This document shows positions 11,334 through 21,842 of a stretch of 64,000 nucleotides of DNA, piece by piece. The stretch lies in the NCBI GenBank assembly GCA_024509875.1, contig JAMPIV010012162.1, positions 62,001 through 126,000 on the forward strand, given 5' to 3'. How positions within the stretch are numbered: position 1 is the stretch's first letter; the number at the start of each line of letters is the position of its first letter. The position numbers and the translations under genes are program-made. This DNA is from Oreohelix idahoensis. Taxonomy: Eukaryota; Mollusca; Gastropoda; Stylommatophora; Oreohelicidae. Below the pieces are notes generated by a model, which saw only the letters and a list, made by a program, of their open reading frames with translations, did not search any database and was not told where the DNA came from.

Positions 11334-13377
11334 CTGACATGGCTATGACATTGAAGAAAATAACATACCACTTACTTTTGTGAAACTTCTGTTTGCATAT
11401 GATGCATATGCCACTAATGCATTCATGATATTGTTATTAATTGAACGTTTCTGTCTTTACGTAATTACGTGATAGATGGTTCAATATGACTGAAAAATTT
11501 TGCAGTTGAATAAAGATTCGAGTTTTAAGAAAAAGATAGTCTCTGATGACCAAACTATAACAGAGATGATAATTACCGTTGATGATGATACACATGCTGA
11601 AGACATACATGCTGAAGACATACATGCTGAGGATACACGAGTTGATGTTACATAATATACATGCGGATGATGCAATTGTGATATTTTTGTTTATTGAACG
11701 TCTCTGTCTTTACGTGGTCACGTAATAGATGACTCAGCAATATTGACAAATTTTTCGGTTGCATAAATAGTGATAGTCACCCTTGATGATGACACACATG
11801 CTGATAAAATATACCCATTTGAGCCATTGTTATTATTTGAACGTTTCTGCCTTTACGTAATCACGTGACGGATAGTTCAGTAGGACTAATAACTTCTTCA
11901 TGGACCGGTTTGACATTGCATTTGACTGTATTACTATGATCTATATTTGCCTCTTAAGACTGTATGTAGGCTAACATCAGCCGAGCACACTCATCCCTGA
12001 CAAGATTGTTTCCTTTTCCTTTCATGCACCATAGTTATATTTATTGCAAGAGGATAGACAACCCACCTGACTGCCTCAGACTGTGTAGTCTGACGACAGA
12101 AGTTACAGACACATAAGATCTGACAAATCTTCGTCTCAAAAGGCAGATTCGGTGTCGACTTTGTATGAATGTAAAATATTTTCACATTGTTCTTTGTTCT
12201 TAGAAAAAAGATATTACTCGTTGGATTACAGTTAAACGAGTTTTTACAATTGTATTATTGGACGTGTTAACTGACCTGGACGCGTTATAGATAGATTAAA
12301 ATGCACTATAGATACACTCTGATAAGATGATAGACTGCCCATCTGACTGCCTCAGACTGTGTAGTCTGACGACAGATGTTACAGACACATACGATCTGAC
12401 AAATCTTCGTCTCAGAAGGCACATTCGGTGTCGACATTGTAAAAATGTAAAATATTTTTCACTTTGTAAATTACACTGAGGTATAAAGTATTTTTTGTTG
12501 GATTGGAGTTAGATACGTTTTGACAAATATATTATTAAACATATTTAGAAATACAATTGGATACATTATGGATGGACCACCATTACAATTATACAACATG
12601 GATACATAGAAATAAATTGGATGCATTATGGATAGCTCACAATTACAATTTCATAACACTGATACTTTGACATAAAAATTGGATAATTGATATATGAATC
12701 AATATAAAAATTTTGCAATCTCGCCACTTAGATTACATCTGGATAGTTTATATACAGATTAAAATAACATTTTTTTCTCAGGGTTGCCACTCTGTAAATT
12801 TGGATGGCTTGTGTCTAGATATGATATTATATACATTTTTTTTACAATGTTTGTTAGCCCCGCGATCTATGTGTGGCCGTATGACCGACCACTATAGCAT
12901 TTATTTGTGCTAGTGTCTAGTTATAATACAAAAATTAAAACCATCATTCGCTATTATGATAAACAAGCAAGTAAGATTGTTTCTACAAATAAATAAAAAA
13001 AGAAAAGAAAAGAAAAATACACGTCACAACTGAGAGTAGGGTGAAGAGAGGTGAAGTGGTAACTAGTTCAACTTTGGCATAACCCACGCCACAAACTGGC
13101 GGGAGTTGCCATCGTGATTTCAGTGACGTACACAGGGACAGCCTTGCTCCCTGTGGGGAAAAAAATGATAGATTGACCAATAAAAAGGATACAGAAGAAA
13201 GCCTTAACCAATAGAAAGCAGCCAGCTAAACCCGCACTGCGAGGTCAGCTGCCGGGTAATATTCGAGCAGCAGTTTGGAAGAAGTCTAGCGTTGCATGCA
13301 GACGCGTTTTAGTGAGCGTCTTGCTTCCACATCGAGATATCGATGATATTTGATAGGATTTTCAATATTTTTCAAAT
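11334..13377. repeat. Non-coding region with two small dispersed repeats
   Basis: A block with GAACGTTTCTGYCTTTACGT (a few variants) followed by ACGTGAYRGATRGTTCA recurs near 11440, 11695 and 11835. A 15 bp unit, roughly ACATGCTGAAGACAT, is repeated three times near 11590-11630. A second repeat of about 130 bp, starting CTGACTGCCTCAGACTGTG, occurs at about 12065 and 12343. I see no coding region. The stretch 13000-13377 holds an A/G-rich run (AAAAGAAAAG) and is otherwise unassigned. Confidence 0.6.
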
Positions 13378-13775
13378 ATGCCTGCAGATGCAGGAAAAGG
13401 GCAAACAAATTTGATAGTCATGAACATCTATTCCTGTAAATGTTAGCTTGCTGGTTTTAACATGTAAGTAGACTTAAGTCTTGTACCGCATTTCTAATTT
13501 TCAGCCCAGCTCGTATGATATTTTTATAAAAGGTCGTCATGATGCAAATAACAAAGAATTGAAGGATTATATTGAACGAAACCCAGGACTGCAAGGACGT
13601 TAGAAAGAAACTAAAAGTGGTAAAGATATCCCCTAAAGAGATATGCAACCCGGAAATAATCATAAATAAGAAAACAAAGGATATTGCTGATACGGATGAA
13701 TATTATACGCCTCCATCAATTGAAATAAATGAGAGAAAATTTAAAGTGCACATTGAATATAATGAGACATCTTGA
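13378..13775 (+). other. Cluster of short open frames of unknown meaning
   Basis: An ATG at 13378 opens a 23-codon frame. At 13500-13505 a TTTTCAG precedes a frame that reads for about 32 codons (starting PSSYDIFIKGRHDANNKE) and stops at 13603. A third frame (13572-13775, 67 codons) begins without a good context and is Lys/Glu/Ile-rich. The middle segment looks exon-like because of the acceptor-like sequence and mixed composition, but I recognise no domain, and chance frames of this length are common. It lies just upstream of the 57 bp array. Confidence 0.25.
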
Positions 13776-13999
13776 ATCGAATGATTGATTAGGATTTGTA
13801 ACCATTTGCTGTTGATTCATGTCATGCCATTTTCTGATCTAAATAAAATTGCAAGTTAATCGATCAGGCTATTGAATATTTCCTTACATGTTGGATAATG
13901 TAGGACATGAGTATTTACAAAATAAACACCACTATCATTCTCCAAACTATAACATCTAAATAGAGGAAAAAACGGACTAGTACCACACAACATAAACCA

Positions 14000-16020
14000 A
14001 GAAAATGACATCTCTGGCGGACTTCAAGCCAGTCAAATATCTAACTTGAAAAAACTAGAAAATGACATCTCTGGCGGACTTCAATCCAGTCAAATATCTA
14101 ATTTGGAAAAACTAGAAAATGACATCTCTGGCGGACTTCAAGCCAGTCAAATATCTAACTTGGAAAAACTAGAAAATGACATCTCTGGCAGACTTCAAGC
14201 CAGTCAAATATCTAGCTTGGAAAAACTAGAAAATGACATCTCTGGCAGACTTCAAGCCAGTCAAATATCTAGCTTGGAAAAACTAGAAAATGACATCTCT
14301 GGCAGACTTCAAGCCAGTCAAATATCTAACTTGAAAAAACTAGAAAATGACATCTCTGGCAGACTTCAAGCCAGTCAAATATCTAACTTGAAAAAACTAG
14401 AAAATGACATCTCTGGCAGACTTCAAGCCAGTCAAATATCTAACTTGAAAAAACTAGAAAATGACATCTCTGGCAGACTTCAAGCCAGTCAAATATCTAG
14501 CTTGGAAAAACTAGAAAATGACATCTCTGGCAGACTTCAAGCCAGTCAAATATCTAGCTTGGAAAAACTAGAAAATGACATCTCTGGCAGACTTCAAGCC
14601 AGTCAAATATCTAACTTGAAAAAACTAGAAAATGACATCTCTGGCAGACTTCAAGCCAGTCAAATATCTAACTTGAAAAAACTAGAAAATGACATCTCTG
14701 GCAGACTTCAAGCCAGTCAAATATCTAACTTGAAAAAACTAGAAAATGACATCTCTGGCAGACTTCAAGCCAGTCAAATATCTAACTTCAAGCCAGTCAA
14801 AAAACACTAGAAAATGACATCTCTGGCAGACTTCAAGCCAGTCAAATATCTAACTTGAAAAAACTAGAAAATGACATCTCTGGCAGACTTCAAGCCAGTC
14901 AAATATCTAACTTGAAAAAACTAGAAAATGACATCTCTGGCAGACTTCAAGCCAGTCAAATATCTAACTTGAAAAAAACTAGAAAATGACATCTCTGGCA
15001 GACTTCAAGCCAGTCAAATATCTAACTTGAAAAAAAACTAGAAAATGACATCTCTGGCAGACTTCAAGCCAGTCAAATATCTAACTTGAAAAAACTAGAA
15101 AATGACATCTCTGGCAGACTTCAAGCCAGTCAAATATCTAACTGGAAAAAACTAGAAAATGACATCTCTGGCAGACTTCAAGCCAGTCAAATATCTAACT
15201 TGAAAAAACTAGAAAATGACATCTCTGGCAGACTTCAAGCCAGTCAAATATCTAACTTGGAAAAACTAGAAAATGACATCTCTGGCAGACTTCAAGCCAG
15301 TCAAATATCTAACTTGGAAAAACTAGAAAATGACATCTCGGGCACTCGCAAAGCCAGTCAAATATCTAACTTGAAAAAAAACTAGAAAATGACATCTCTG
15401 GCAGACTTCAAGCCAGTCAAATATCTAACTTGAAAAAACTAGAAAATGACATCTCTGGCAGACTTCAAGCCAGTCAAATATCTAACTTGAAAAAAACTAG
15501 AAAATGACATCTCTGGCAGACTTCAAGCCAGTCAAATATCTAACTTGAAAAAACTAGAAAATGACATCTCTGGCAGACTTCAAGCCAGTCAAGTACCTAC
15601 CTGGAAAAGCTATAAAAATACATATCTGGCAGACTTCAAGCCAGTCAAATATCTAACTTGAAAAAAACTAGAAAATGACATCTCTGGCAGACTTCAAGCC
15701 AGTCAAATATCTAACTTGAAAAAACTAGAAAATGACATCTCTGGCAGACTTCAAGCCAGTCAAATATCTAACTTGAAAAAACTAGAAAATGACATCTCTG
15801 GCAGACTTCAAGCCAGTCAAATATCTAACTTGAAAAAACTAGAAAATGACATCTCTGGCAGACTTCAAGCCAGTCAAATATCTAACTTGAAAAAACTAGA
15901 AAATGACATCTCTGGCAGACTTCAAGCCAGTCAAATATCTAGCTTGGAAAAACTAGAAAATGACATCTCTGGCAGACTTCAAGCCAGTCAAATATCTAAC
16001 TTGAAAAAACTAGAAAATAA
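14000..16020 (+). repeat. 57 bp minisatellite, about 35 units, coding-like 19-residue repeat
   Basis: The unit is 57 bp, a multiple of three, and encodes KLENDISGRLQASQISNLK in the plus frame. I count about 35 occurrences of the GAAAATGACATCTC core. 14046-14810 is open through 13 units, and 15086-15385 and 15716-16045 are also open. The frame is broken where the A-run grows from six to seven or eight (near 14965, 15030, 15375, 15490 and 15660) and at a scrambled junction near 14790. Two main unit types (ending SNLK, with TAACTTGAAA, and SSLE, with TAGCTTGGAA) alternate in a five-unit pattern, and the first two units carry GGL instead of GRL. One unit near 15600 is strongly diverged. No flanking exon or start is clear, so it may be a plain satellite whose period happens to keep frame. 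Confidence 0.9.
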
Positions 16021-16950
16021 AACAAAAAAGAAGAAAATACTATAACAAGTAAAGGTAGGCACATTAGTGGTCTACTATACTATACTATACTACACCCCTG
16101 ATGGCCACATGTTTGCGCAGGTTCTGTTGGAGTTTTCTGTTTGCAGGCGGCTAAGTACTTCGTCTGTAGACCAATTGTTGTCGACCCCTCTTACAACTAT
16201 CTTTTTGGTTTTCTTGTAGATCTCTACAGTAACTTTAATCTGGTGGGGCAGCTGGACTTCTTTGTGTCTGGACTCTAGTTCGACCATCAGTTTGTTTGTC
16301 TTCTCGGTGTTATTTAGAGCTATTATAACTCCTTTTTCGTGTCATGTAACTCTAATTATACTCCTCTTGCCCCTTATTGCCTCGAGGATACCGATCACTT
16401 TATCGTCGGGTAGGGCCTTGAGCGAATCCTCACCTCCAGACATCTGAGTGATCTTAATGATCCTCTCCTGTAGTGCCTCGTGGGAAACGGCATTTCTTGG
16501 CATGCGAAGTTGGCACGCTCCGACTTCCGTCTCAGTTTGAGCGTGTGTTCAGTGGGATGGACTGATCACCGTAAGACACTTAGTTGTTCTCTATTGAGCC
16601 CCAGGTATCTCTGATGTTATTGTCCTCTCATCCGCAGCAAGCTGGGAGGTGATGTCTGGCTGTTCTGCCCTTCTATCTTACTCTTGTGCATGTACCTGTC
16701 TGTGTTGTAGAGCTGTTTCTTCCACCTCCTTAGTATTTGAAGATGTGTCGGCTGTTCTCTCTGGGTGGCTGTTTCTGGTTTTGTTATACTCATGGTTGTT
16801 GTTAAGCGCTGGTGGACTGGTGTACATTTTCCTCTTCTTGGCGTTTGGTTTGGATCGCATCATTTGTACTATACTGCGATGTTTTTTTTTTAATGCTCTC
16901 ATGAGGCGCATTTTTTAAACTCGCATGAGTCGCAGTGGAAACTGACAAAG
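16021..16950 (-). pseudogene. LINE ORF1 (gag-like) fragment, Jockey/R1-type
   Basis: On the minus strand, 16520-16090 reads almost continuously through one TGA near 16340. It encodes a segment with LQERIIKITQMSGGEDSLK, GILEAIRGKRSIIRVT and a C-terminal KKIVVRGVDNNWSTDEVLS block. This resembles the central and RRM-like part of ORF1 (nucleic-acid chaperone) proteins of Jockey-type LINEs, where a (V/I)RG segment is followed by a helix with E-(V/I)-x2-(E/R)-L. Upstream, 16911-16678 encodes a basic Lys/Arg and Asn/Ser/Thr-rich tail of about 75 residues that could be the ORF1 N-terminus, with a stop-rich gap between the two. No ORF2 follows; the sequence runs into TATAC repeats and the 57 bp array. 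Identification rests on pattern, so the exact clade is open. Confidence 0.55.
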
Positions 16951-17165
16951 ACCATCTTTTTTTACAAACGATATTGCAGTCTGTTTTAGCTATCTGCGAT
17001 GTTTTTTATTTTTTTATTTTAAATGCTTGCTTGAATTGCATTTTTGTCAAATGCTCTCATGAGGTCCTTTTTTTAAACTGGGATGAGTCGCAGTGAAAAC
17101 TGAATAAGACCATTTTTTGTTTACAAAAGATGTCGCAGTCTGTTTCAGTTATCTGCGATGTTTTG
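16875..17165. repeat. Tandem duplication, ~140 bp unit, two and a bit copies
   Basis: A block with TGCTCTCATGAGG, TTTTTTTAAACT, GATGAGTCGCAGTG, AAAGA and CTGCGATGTTTT occurs at about 16875-17005 and 17020-17165. It lies 5' of the minus-strand ORF1 fragment, so it may be repeated 5' UTR/promoter units of that LINE. This is inference from position. Confidence 0.65.
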
Positions 17166-17507
17166 TTGTACGACGAAAAAACCAACCATAGAGATATATT
17201 ATCTATTAAACGTTACATATGAAAATATAAAAAAATCGTTGAATACCGAGCCTGCTCTTGTAAAATGTATTCCTTAAAAAAATAATAAGACGCGAATAAG
17301 ATTATCGTACTTAAAACATGAAATATGTCTCACGAACTAAATAAAAGTTCGCTGCTAAAAGGAAAAAAAAAGCTAATTTAAATTATTAATAGATTAAAAT
17401 AAGTAATAAACCACTTTTGAATTTATAATTTTATTTCTGCGGAATTCTTTCCCTTAAACATATAAACTTACCTTAGTAAACTCCCCTGAACAATTCAAAA
17501 CAGACAG
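17166..17507. other. AT-rich stretch, nothing recognised
   Basis: I see no coding region or repeat relationship in this stretch. Confidence 0.5.
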
Positions 17508-17637
<130 letters not shown>

Positions 17638-17865
17638 TATATACTACTTTAATCTGATTGGTTTCAAGGATGATTTTATTTTTGTTTTTGTTTGGTTGTT
17701 TTTTTTTTACGTTCGTTCTTATTGTTTTGGTTTTTTATTGTTTGTTAACGTACTTTATTTCTTAATTGTAATTTGATACTCTAAATGTATGTTATTATAT
17801 TCCATTTATAATGTTCATTGTCTAAAAATTAATATTTATAGTAGATGTAAGGATGTATGTATACA

Positions 17866-17955
17866 GAAGCCTTCCTCAACCTTTTTATTTTGAAGGAACC
17901 CTTGAAATAATTGTTAGGTGTCAGTTAACCCCTTGAATATAAATTATTGTATCTT
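17866..17955. mobile_element. hAT-like terminal sequence, left of E1
   Basis: The stretch CAGAAGCCTTCCTCAACC followed by TTTTT and GGAACCCTTGAAATAATTG has the look of a hAT terminal repeat (CAGNGNTTCTCAACC type). The segment from TATTTTGAAGGAACCC to ATAAATTATT recurs in the same orientation at 26830-26892, immediately right of the E1 3' LTR. I cannot define the other end of a hAT element here. Confidence 0.45.
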
Positions 17956-18131
17956 TTATGTAGCTGTCATTTTCGACGGAGTCATATGTCAAGTTATTTG
18001 CTTATGTTTTTTCATAAGAATAATTGTGTCTTTACCTTGCGATGTCAGGTTGAATAGGGGTTGTCTTCCCTTGTTTGTTCGTTCATTGTGTTTGACCTTT
18101 TGGGTCAAAGGTATTACAGTGCTGGGCTATA

Positions 18132-19108
18132 TGCGATGCGCAGTGGAGAGCGCGAAAGGAGACTTCCGTCTTGTTGAGTTGTGAAGTCCTAGCTTCTGAG
18201 GACGTTTAGGTCCATTGTGTTTTCGGGGAAAAGCTTCGAAGTGACTGAGTTTGCAGGTCTCCCCAGTGAATCTCTGTGCGTCGGAATGGCTACAGAGTTC
18301 CTTATTGTGTTCTGAGGATTCGGTTCCAGGTAATACCGACCATTTTCATTATTACGCTTTCGGTGGCAGAACATGTTGAAGGATTACCTAGTCTGTGAAC
18401 TACAGCTCACCGGTCCTACGTTACAGAACTTGTACATTATGCTCAAGATAGCTATGTAAGACTATTTGTCTTTAAACGAACAGAAGTCCAGTGACGAAGT
18501 TATATTGTGGAAACCGCAGATTGGCGGTATATTTATATCTACATAAGCATTACTGCAGGGTTGATGTTAACCTGCTTAGAAGAAGTACACAGATGACGCC
18601 ATAACGAGGCCTGTGTTAAGGCTAATATACTACAGCCTCATAATGTGCAATTGGCGGGGGAAGCCAAGTTGTACCTGTATGTCAATGTGATTAAGGTATC
18701 TGACGCGCTTAGTCAGAGATACCAAAGCGGCATTGTGAACTGTCATTGAATAACCGTACTATTGACCATGAACGAATATTGGAATGTTTACCAGCCCTTT
18801 TTTGAATGCCTGATGTATACCTACCGATTTCCGGTTAGCATGACCTTGTTTACACTGACTGTTCCTGTTGATGCTACTGTGTGTGTTACCGTCAATACAT
18901 GTTTTGAAATGTGCCTGCAGTGTCCAAGCAACTTTGACTACTGCATGTGAGTGTATGGGTTGCATGACACAACATATACGAGCCTAAACACATTCGCGCC
19001 TTCACTTGCACCCACACTCAGCTCCTCATTACAAGTACTACACATCTTAACAACATGTATACTGTCCTGTGCAAGTGATCACCTCAACAAGAGAAAAAAA
19101 CAGTTACA
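18132..19108 (+). repeat. E1 5' LTR, 977 bp
   Basis: It begins TGCGATGCGCAGTGG and ends CAGTTACA. It matches 25852-26828 at equal length, with scattered substitutions that are denser in the first 300 bp. Both boundaries are where the two copies stop matching each other, and they give TG...CA ends. Confidence 0.85.
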
Positions 19109-20654
19109 TTTCTGGTGGACCAGTTCCGTGGGCGCTTATGCTACATTTATGATGTCTCCAGTGTGGTCCAGAAATTTACATTTCTGGTAGGCCAGCGGAT
19201 GGGGCTATTTTCGTGAGAAGGACAAGTGCACATTACATTTTTGATCTGTGGATCTAAGCTACACACTGGACAGCTGTAACACATACTCTACACTTTCAAG
19301 TTTTGTCTACACAGGACAGAAAGAGGTCATCAACTGTTAACCCAGATAAACAGTGCGAGCATTTATGTTATAATGCTACATAAACCAACATGACAAGTAC
19401 TAGAGTTAACATCTAGGCGTTTGTTTCGTGGACCACAACTGCAAGTCAAGTCCCTTACTGTAAACGGTACCGCTGGTCGTTTGAACGTTTCAGTCAACAA
19501 CAGACTTTTCTACGTCCGAGCATTCAAGTTGCATTGTTCGAGGTCAAGTTCCTGTTTGTAAACAGTACGAATAAATTGTCAACATTCGATGTGCAAGACT
19601 CAAGATACGAGACGGTCATTGTAACTTTATGTTCGTGAAGGCCACTTAATGCTACAGTGGATCTGTCAATCAGTGCGCGCTTGACATTTTGTGTCTGTGT
19701 TCGCTAGGAGCAAGAGAATCGACACTATCATTTGTGATTGAACTTATTTTTCAACACATTGCATTGAGAATATTTATGTTCCTTGTACTATTGTTGTGTA
19801 TTTTTCTTGTGTTCATTTGCGGGTTTAAGGTTGGGCGGCGACTATTATAAGAGATACCACGGTCTGTAAGATATAGTGATTTTATAATAGCGTTCTGTAG
19901 GTGCAAATTTCCTTAATTGGAATTTGCTAGCGACAATTGTTGCTATTTACGTTTAGCTGTGACGACATGAGTTAGTGTTGTTTTCGTATCTTTTTTTTTC
20001 ATTCTTTGATTTTCGATTTGTTTTGTTTGTATCTGTAGGTCTCTCTTTCCTTCCGTTTATTTCTTTACACCTTTTTGTTTATAACAGTGTTGCCATTTGT
20101 CTTGTTTATTTTTTGCGGTCATCATTACACATGTGTGTAACATTTTCTTTACTTTCTGCTTTATTGTTTATTTGACTTCCGCGAACTTTTTCGGTCATTG
20201 TTTTGTATCTTTGTCTTTGTGTTTATGATTGTACTACATTATTGTCAAACACAGTCTACATACATATACTTGGTCATGCATTATTATTATTATTAATAAG
20301 GTACACTCTTCATATAGAGATTGTTAATAAAATATTATTATATAAGATATTTATACAAGTTCTTGGCTAAAAGACTTGTTATCCACAAAGATTGAGACAA
20401 GGTGAAATACATATTCAAGTTCTTTATAAAATAAAGACTTGTGCCCACAGTGAGTGGGATATAAAGGAATTATTTTCCACAGGTACTCAAGTGATTTTTT
20501 GTTACAAGATAACCATACAAGGTCTTTGCCTAAGACTAAGAGAGTGAAATAAAGTAAAGTGAGTATACAAGTCTATAGTACAGACTTTTCTCCCATTGAA
20601 GTGGGATAAGGTATTTTATTTAATTTTTTCAGGTTTCTGATCTCATTAGACAGA
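19109..20654 (+). promoter_or_regulatory. E1 leader with primer site, stem-loops and acceptor-like site before gag
   Basis: After a possible primer binding site at 19113, the leader has no long frame. It shares with the E2 leader a block at about 19845-19970: GATACCAC, GCGTTCTGTAGG, then a stem GCAAATT...AATTTGC, then GCTAGCGAC, TTGTTGCTATTT. Near its end are stem-loops built on ACAAGTTCTT/AAGACTTGT: 20355-20379, 20416-20441 and a perfect AAGTCT/AGACTT stem at 20569-20587. The leader closes with TTTAATTTTTTCAG at about 20632, an acceptor-like sequence about 23 nt before the gag ATG. A role in packaging, splicing or translation is inference. Confidence 0.65.
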
Positions 20655-21842
20655 ATGTCTTATTTGGATTTCTTCATCCAGCAAGGGGTAACCCTTGGTA
20701 AGTCTGGTAAAGAATTGGAAGAATATTCATCTGCTCAATTCGCCATTGCATTAAAGTCAGAGGACAAAAAACAAAAAGAGGAAATTAAATTGAAAGCAGA
20801 AGCTGAGCTAAAGAAGCTAGAAGCTGAGAATAGAAGATTAGAACTTGAAGAAAAAAGGTATCAAAGAGAGGCTGAGGAGAGAAAAGCTCAAGCTGCTGCT
20901 GAGGAGAGAAAAGCTCAAGCTACTGCTAAGGAGAGAAAACTTCAAGCTGCTGCTGATGAAAGAAAATTCCAGATGGAAATGGAAGACAGAAAACTTCAAG
21001 CTGCTGCTGAGGAGAGAAAAGCTCAAGCTGCTGCAGAGGAGAGAAAACTTCAAGCTGCTGCTGAGGTGAAAAAACTCCAACTTCAAGCTGAGGCCGAAGA
21101 GAGAAAAGCAAAAATGGAACATGAGGAAAGAAAACAGAAAATGGAACTTGAGGAAAGACTCGCAACTTTGGAGTTAGAGAAATTGAAATTGGCGAGTACG
21201 GGTGCTCATCAAGCAACTTCGGATACAACAAAGGAGAGGTCTAGTAAGATCAAATTGCCTCATTTCAATCCTTTGAAGGACGATATAACTGATTATCTTG
21301 ATAGATTCGAATTTTTATGTGGTACGCATAAGATAAAAAAGGAAAACTATGTTGAACAACTGATGGAATTTTTTACAGGTGAAACTGTGACTACTCTTAT
21401 GACAATAGAAGAGCATAATAGAACTAATTATAATGTTGTCAGAGCAGCATTGCTAAAAAAATATCAATTAAAAGAAGAAGACTATCGTCTTCGTTTTAGG
21501 ACAATGTTGCCAGAAAATGGAGTAGATTTTTCTGATTTTGTTACAAAGATACGTCGTACATTTACACGATGGGTTGAGTTGTCTCAGACTGAGAAAACAT
21601 ATGAAGGTCTAATGGACTTATTACTTCGAGATAAGGTTTTGTCTTCTGTTAATGATTCTTTCCTTGCATTTCTTCATGAGCGTAAGCCTAAAAACTTAAA
21701 AGACATGGAGGAATACTGTTGCCAGTACGCCACCGCGCACCCCCATGCTACAGTTAGCAATTCTAAAGTGAAAGAAGGGTTGCCAGTTGCTTCGGCGGCA
21801 CCATATGGCTCTAATTTCAATAAGAAATTTCAGGGTGCTTAA
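20655..21842 (+). pseudogene. gag: E1 gag: coiled-coil N-terminus and SCAN-like capsid, ends at a premature stop
   Basis: Gag forms the particle that packages element RNA. The ATG at 20655 follows the acceptor-like site and matches the E2 start in position and sequence. Residues 1-40 are a short globular start (SYLDFFIQQG). Residues about 35-185 are a highly charged helix built from degenerate repeats such as EERKAQAAA and EERKLQAAA, a predicted long coiled coil or single helix. After a linker, a capsid segment starts KIKLPHFNPLKDDITDYLDR. Residues about 276-358 (FRTMLPEN, RRTFTRWVELSQ, LLRDKVL, FLHERKPKNL) are SCAN-like. TAA at 21840-21842 replaces a sense codon seen at the same place in E2. 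The same frame continues without a shift, so this is a nonsense mutation inside a longer polyprotein. No CCHC knuckle is present. Confidence 0.85.

Noticed and set aside
14000..16020. Regularly repeated 57 bp units as a CRISPR-like array
   Set aside because: Units are directly adjacent with no unique spacers, and the rest of the window is eukaryotic.
20838..21231. Minus-strand Phe/Ser/Leu-rich frames
   Set aside because: They are the complement of the Lys/Glu-rich gag helix. The same holds at 45026-45583.
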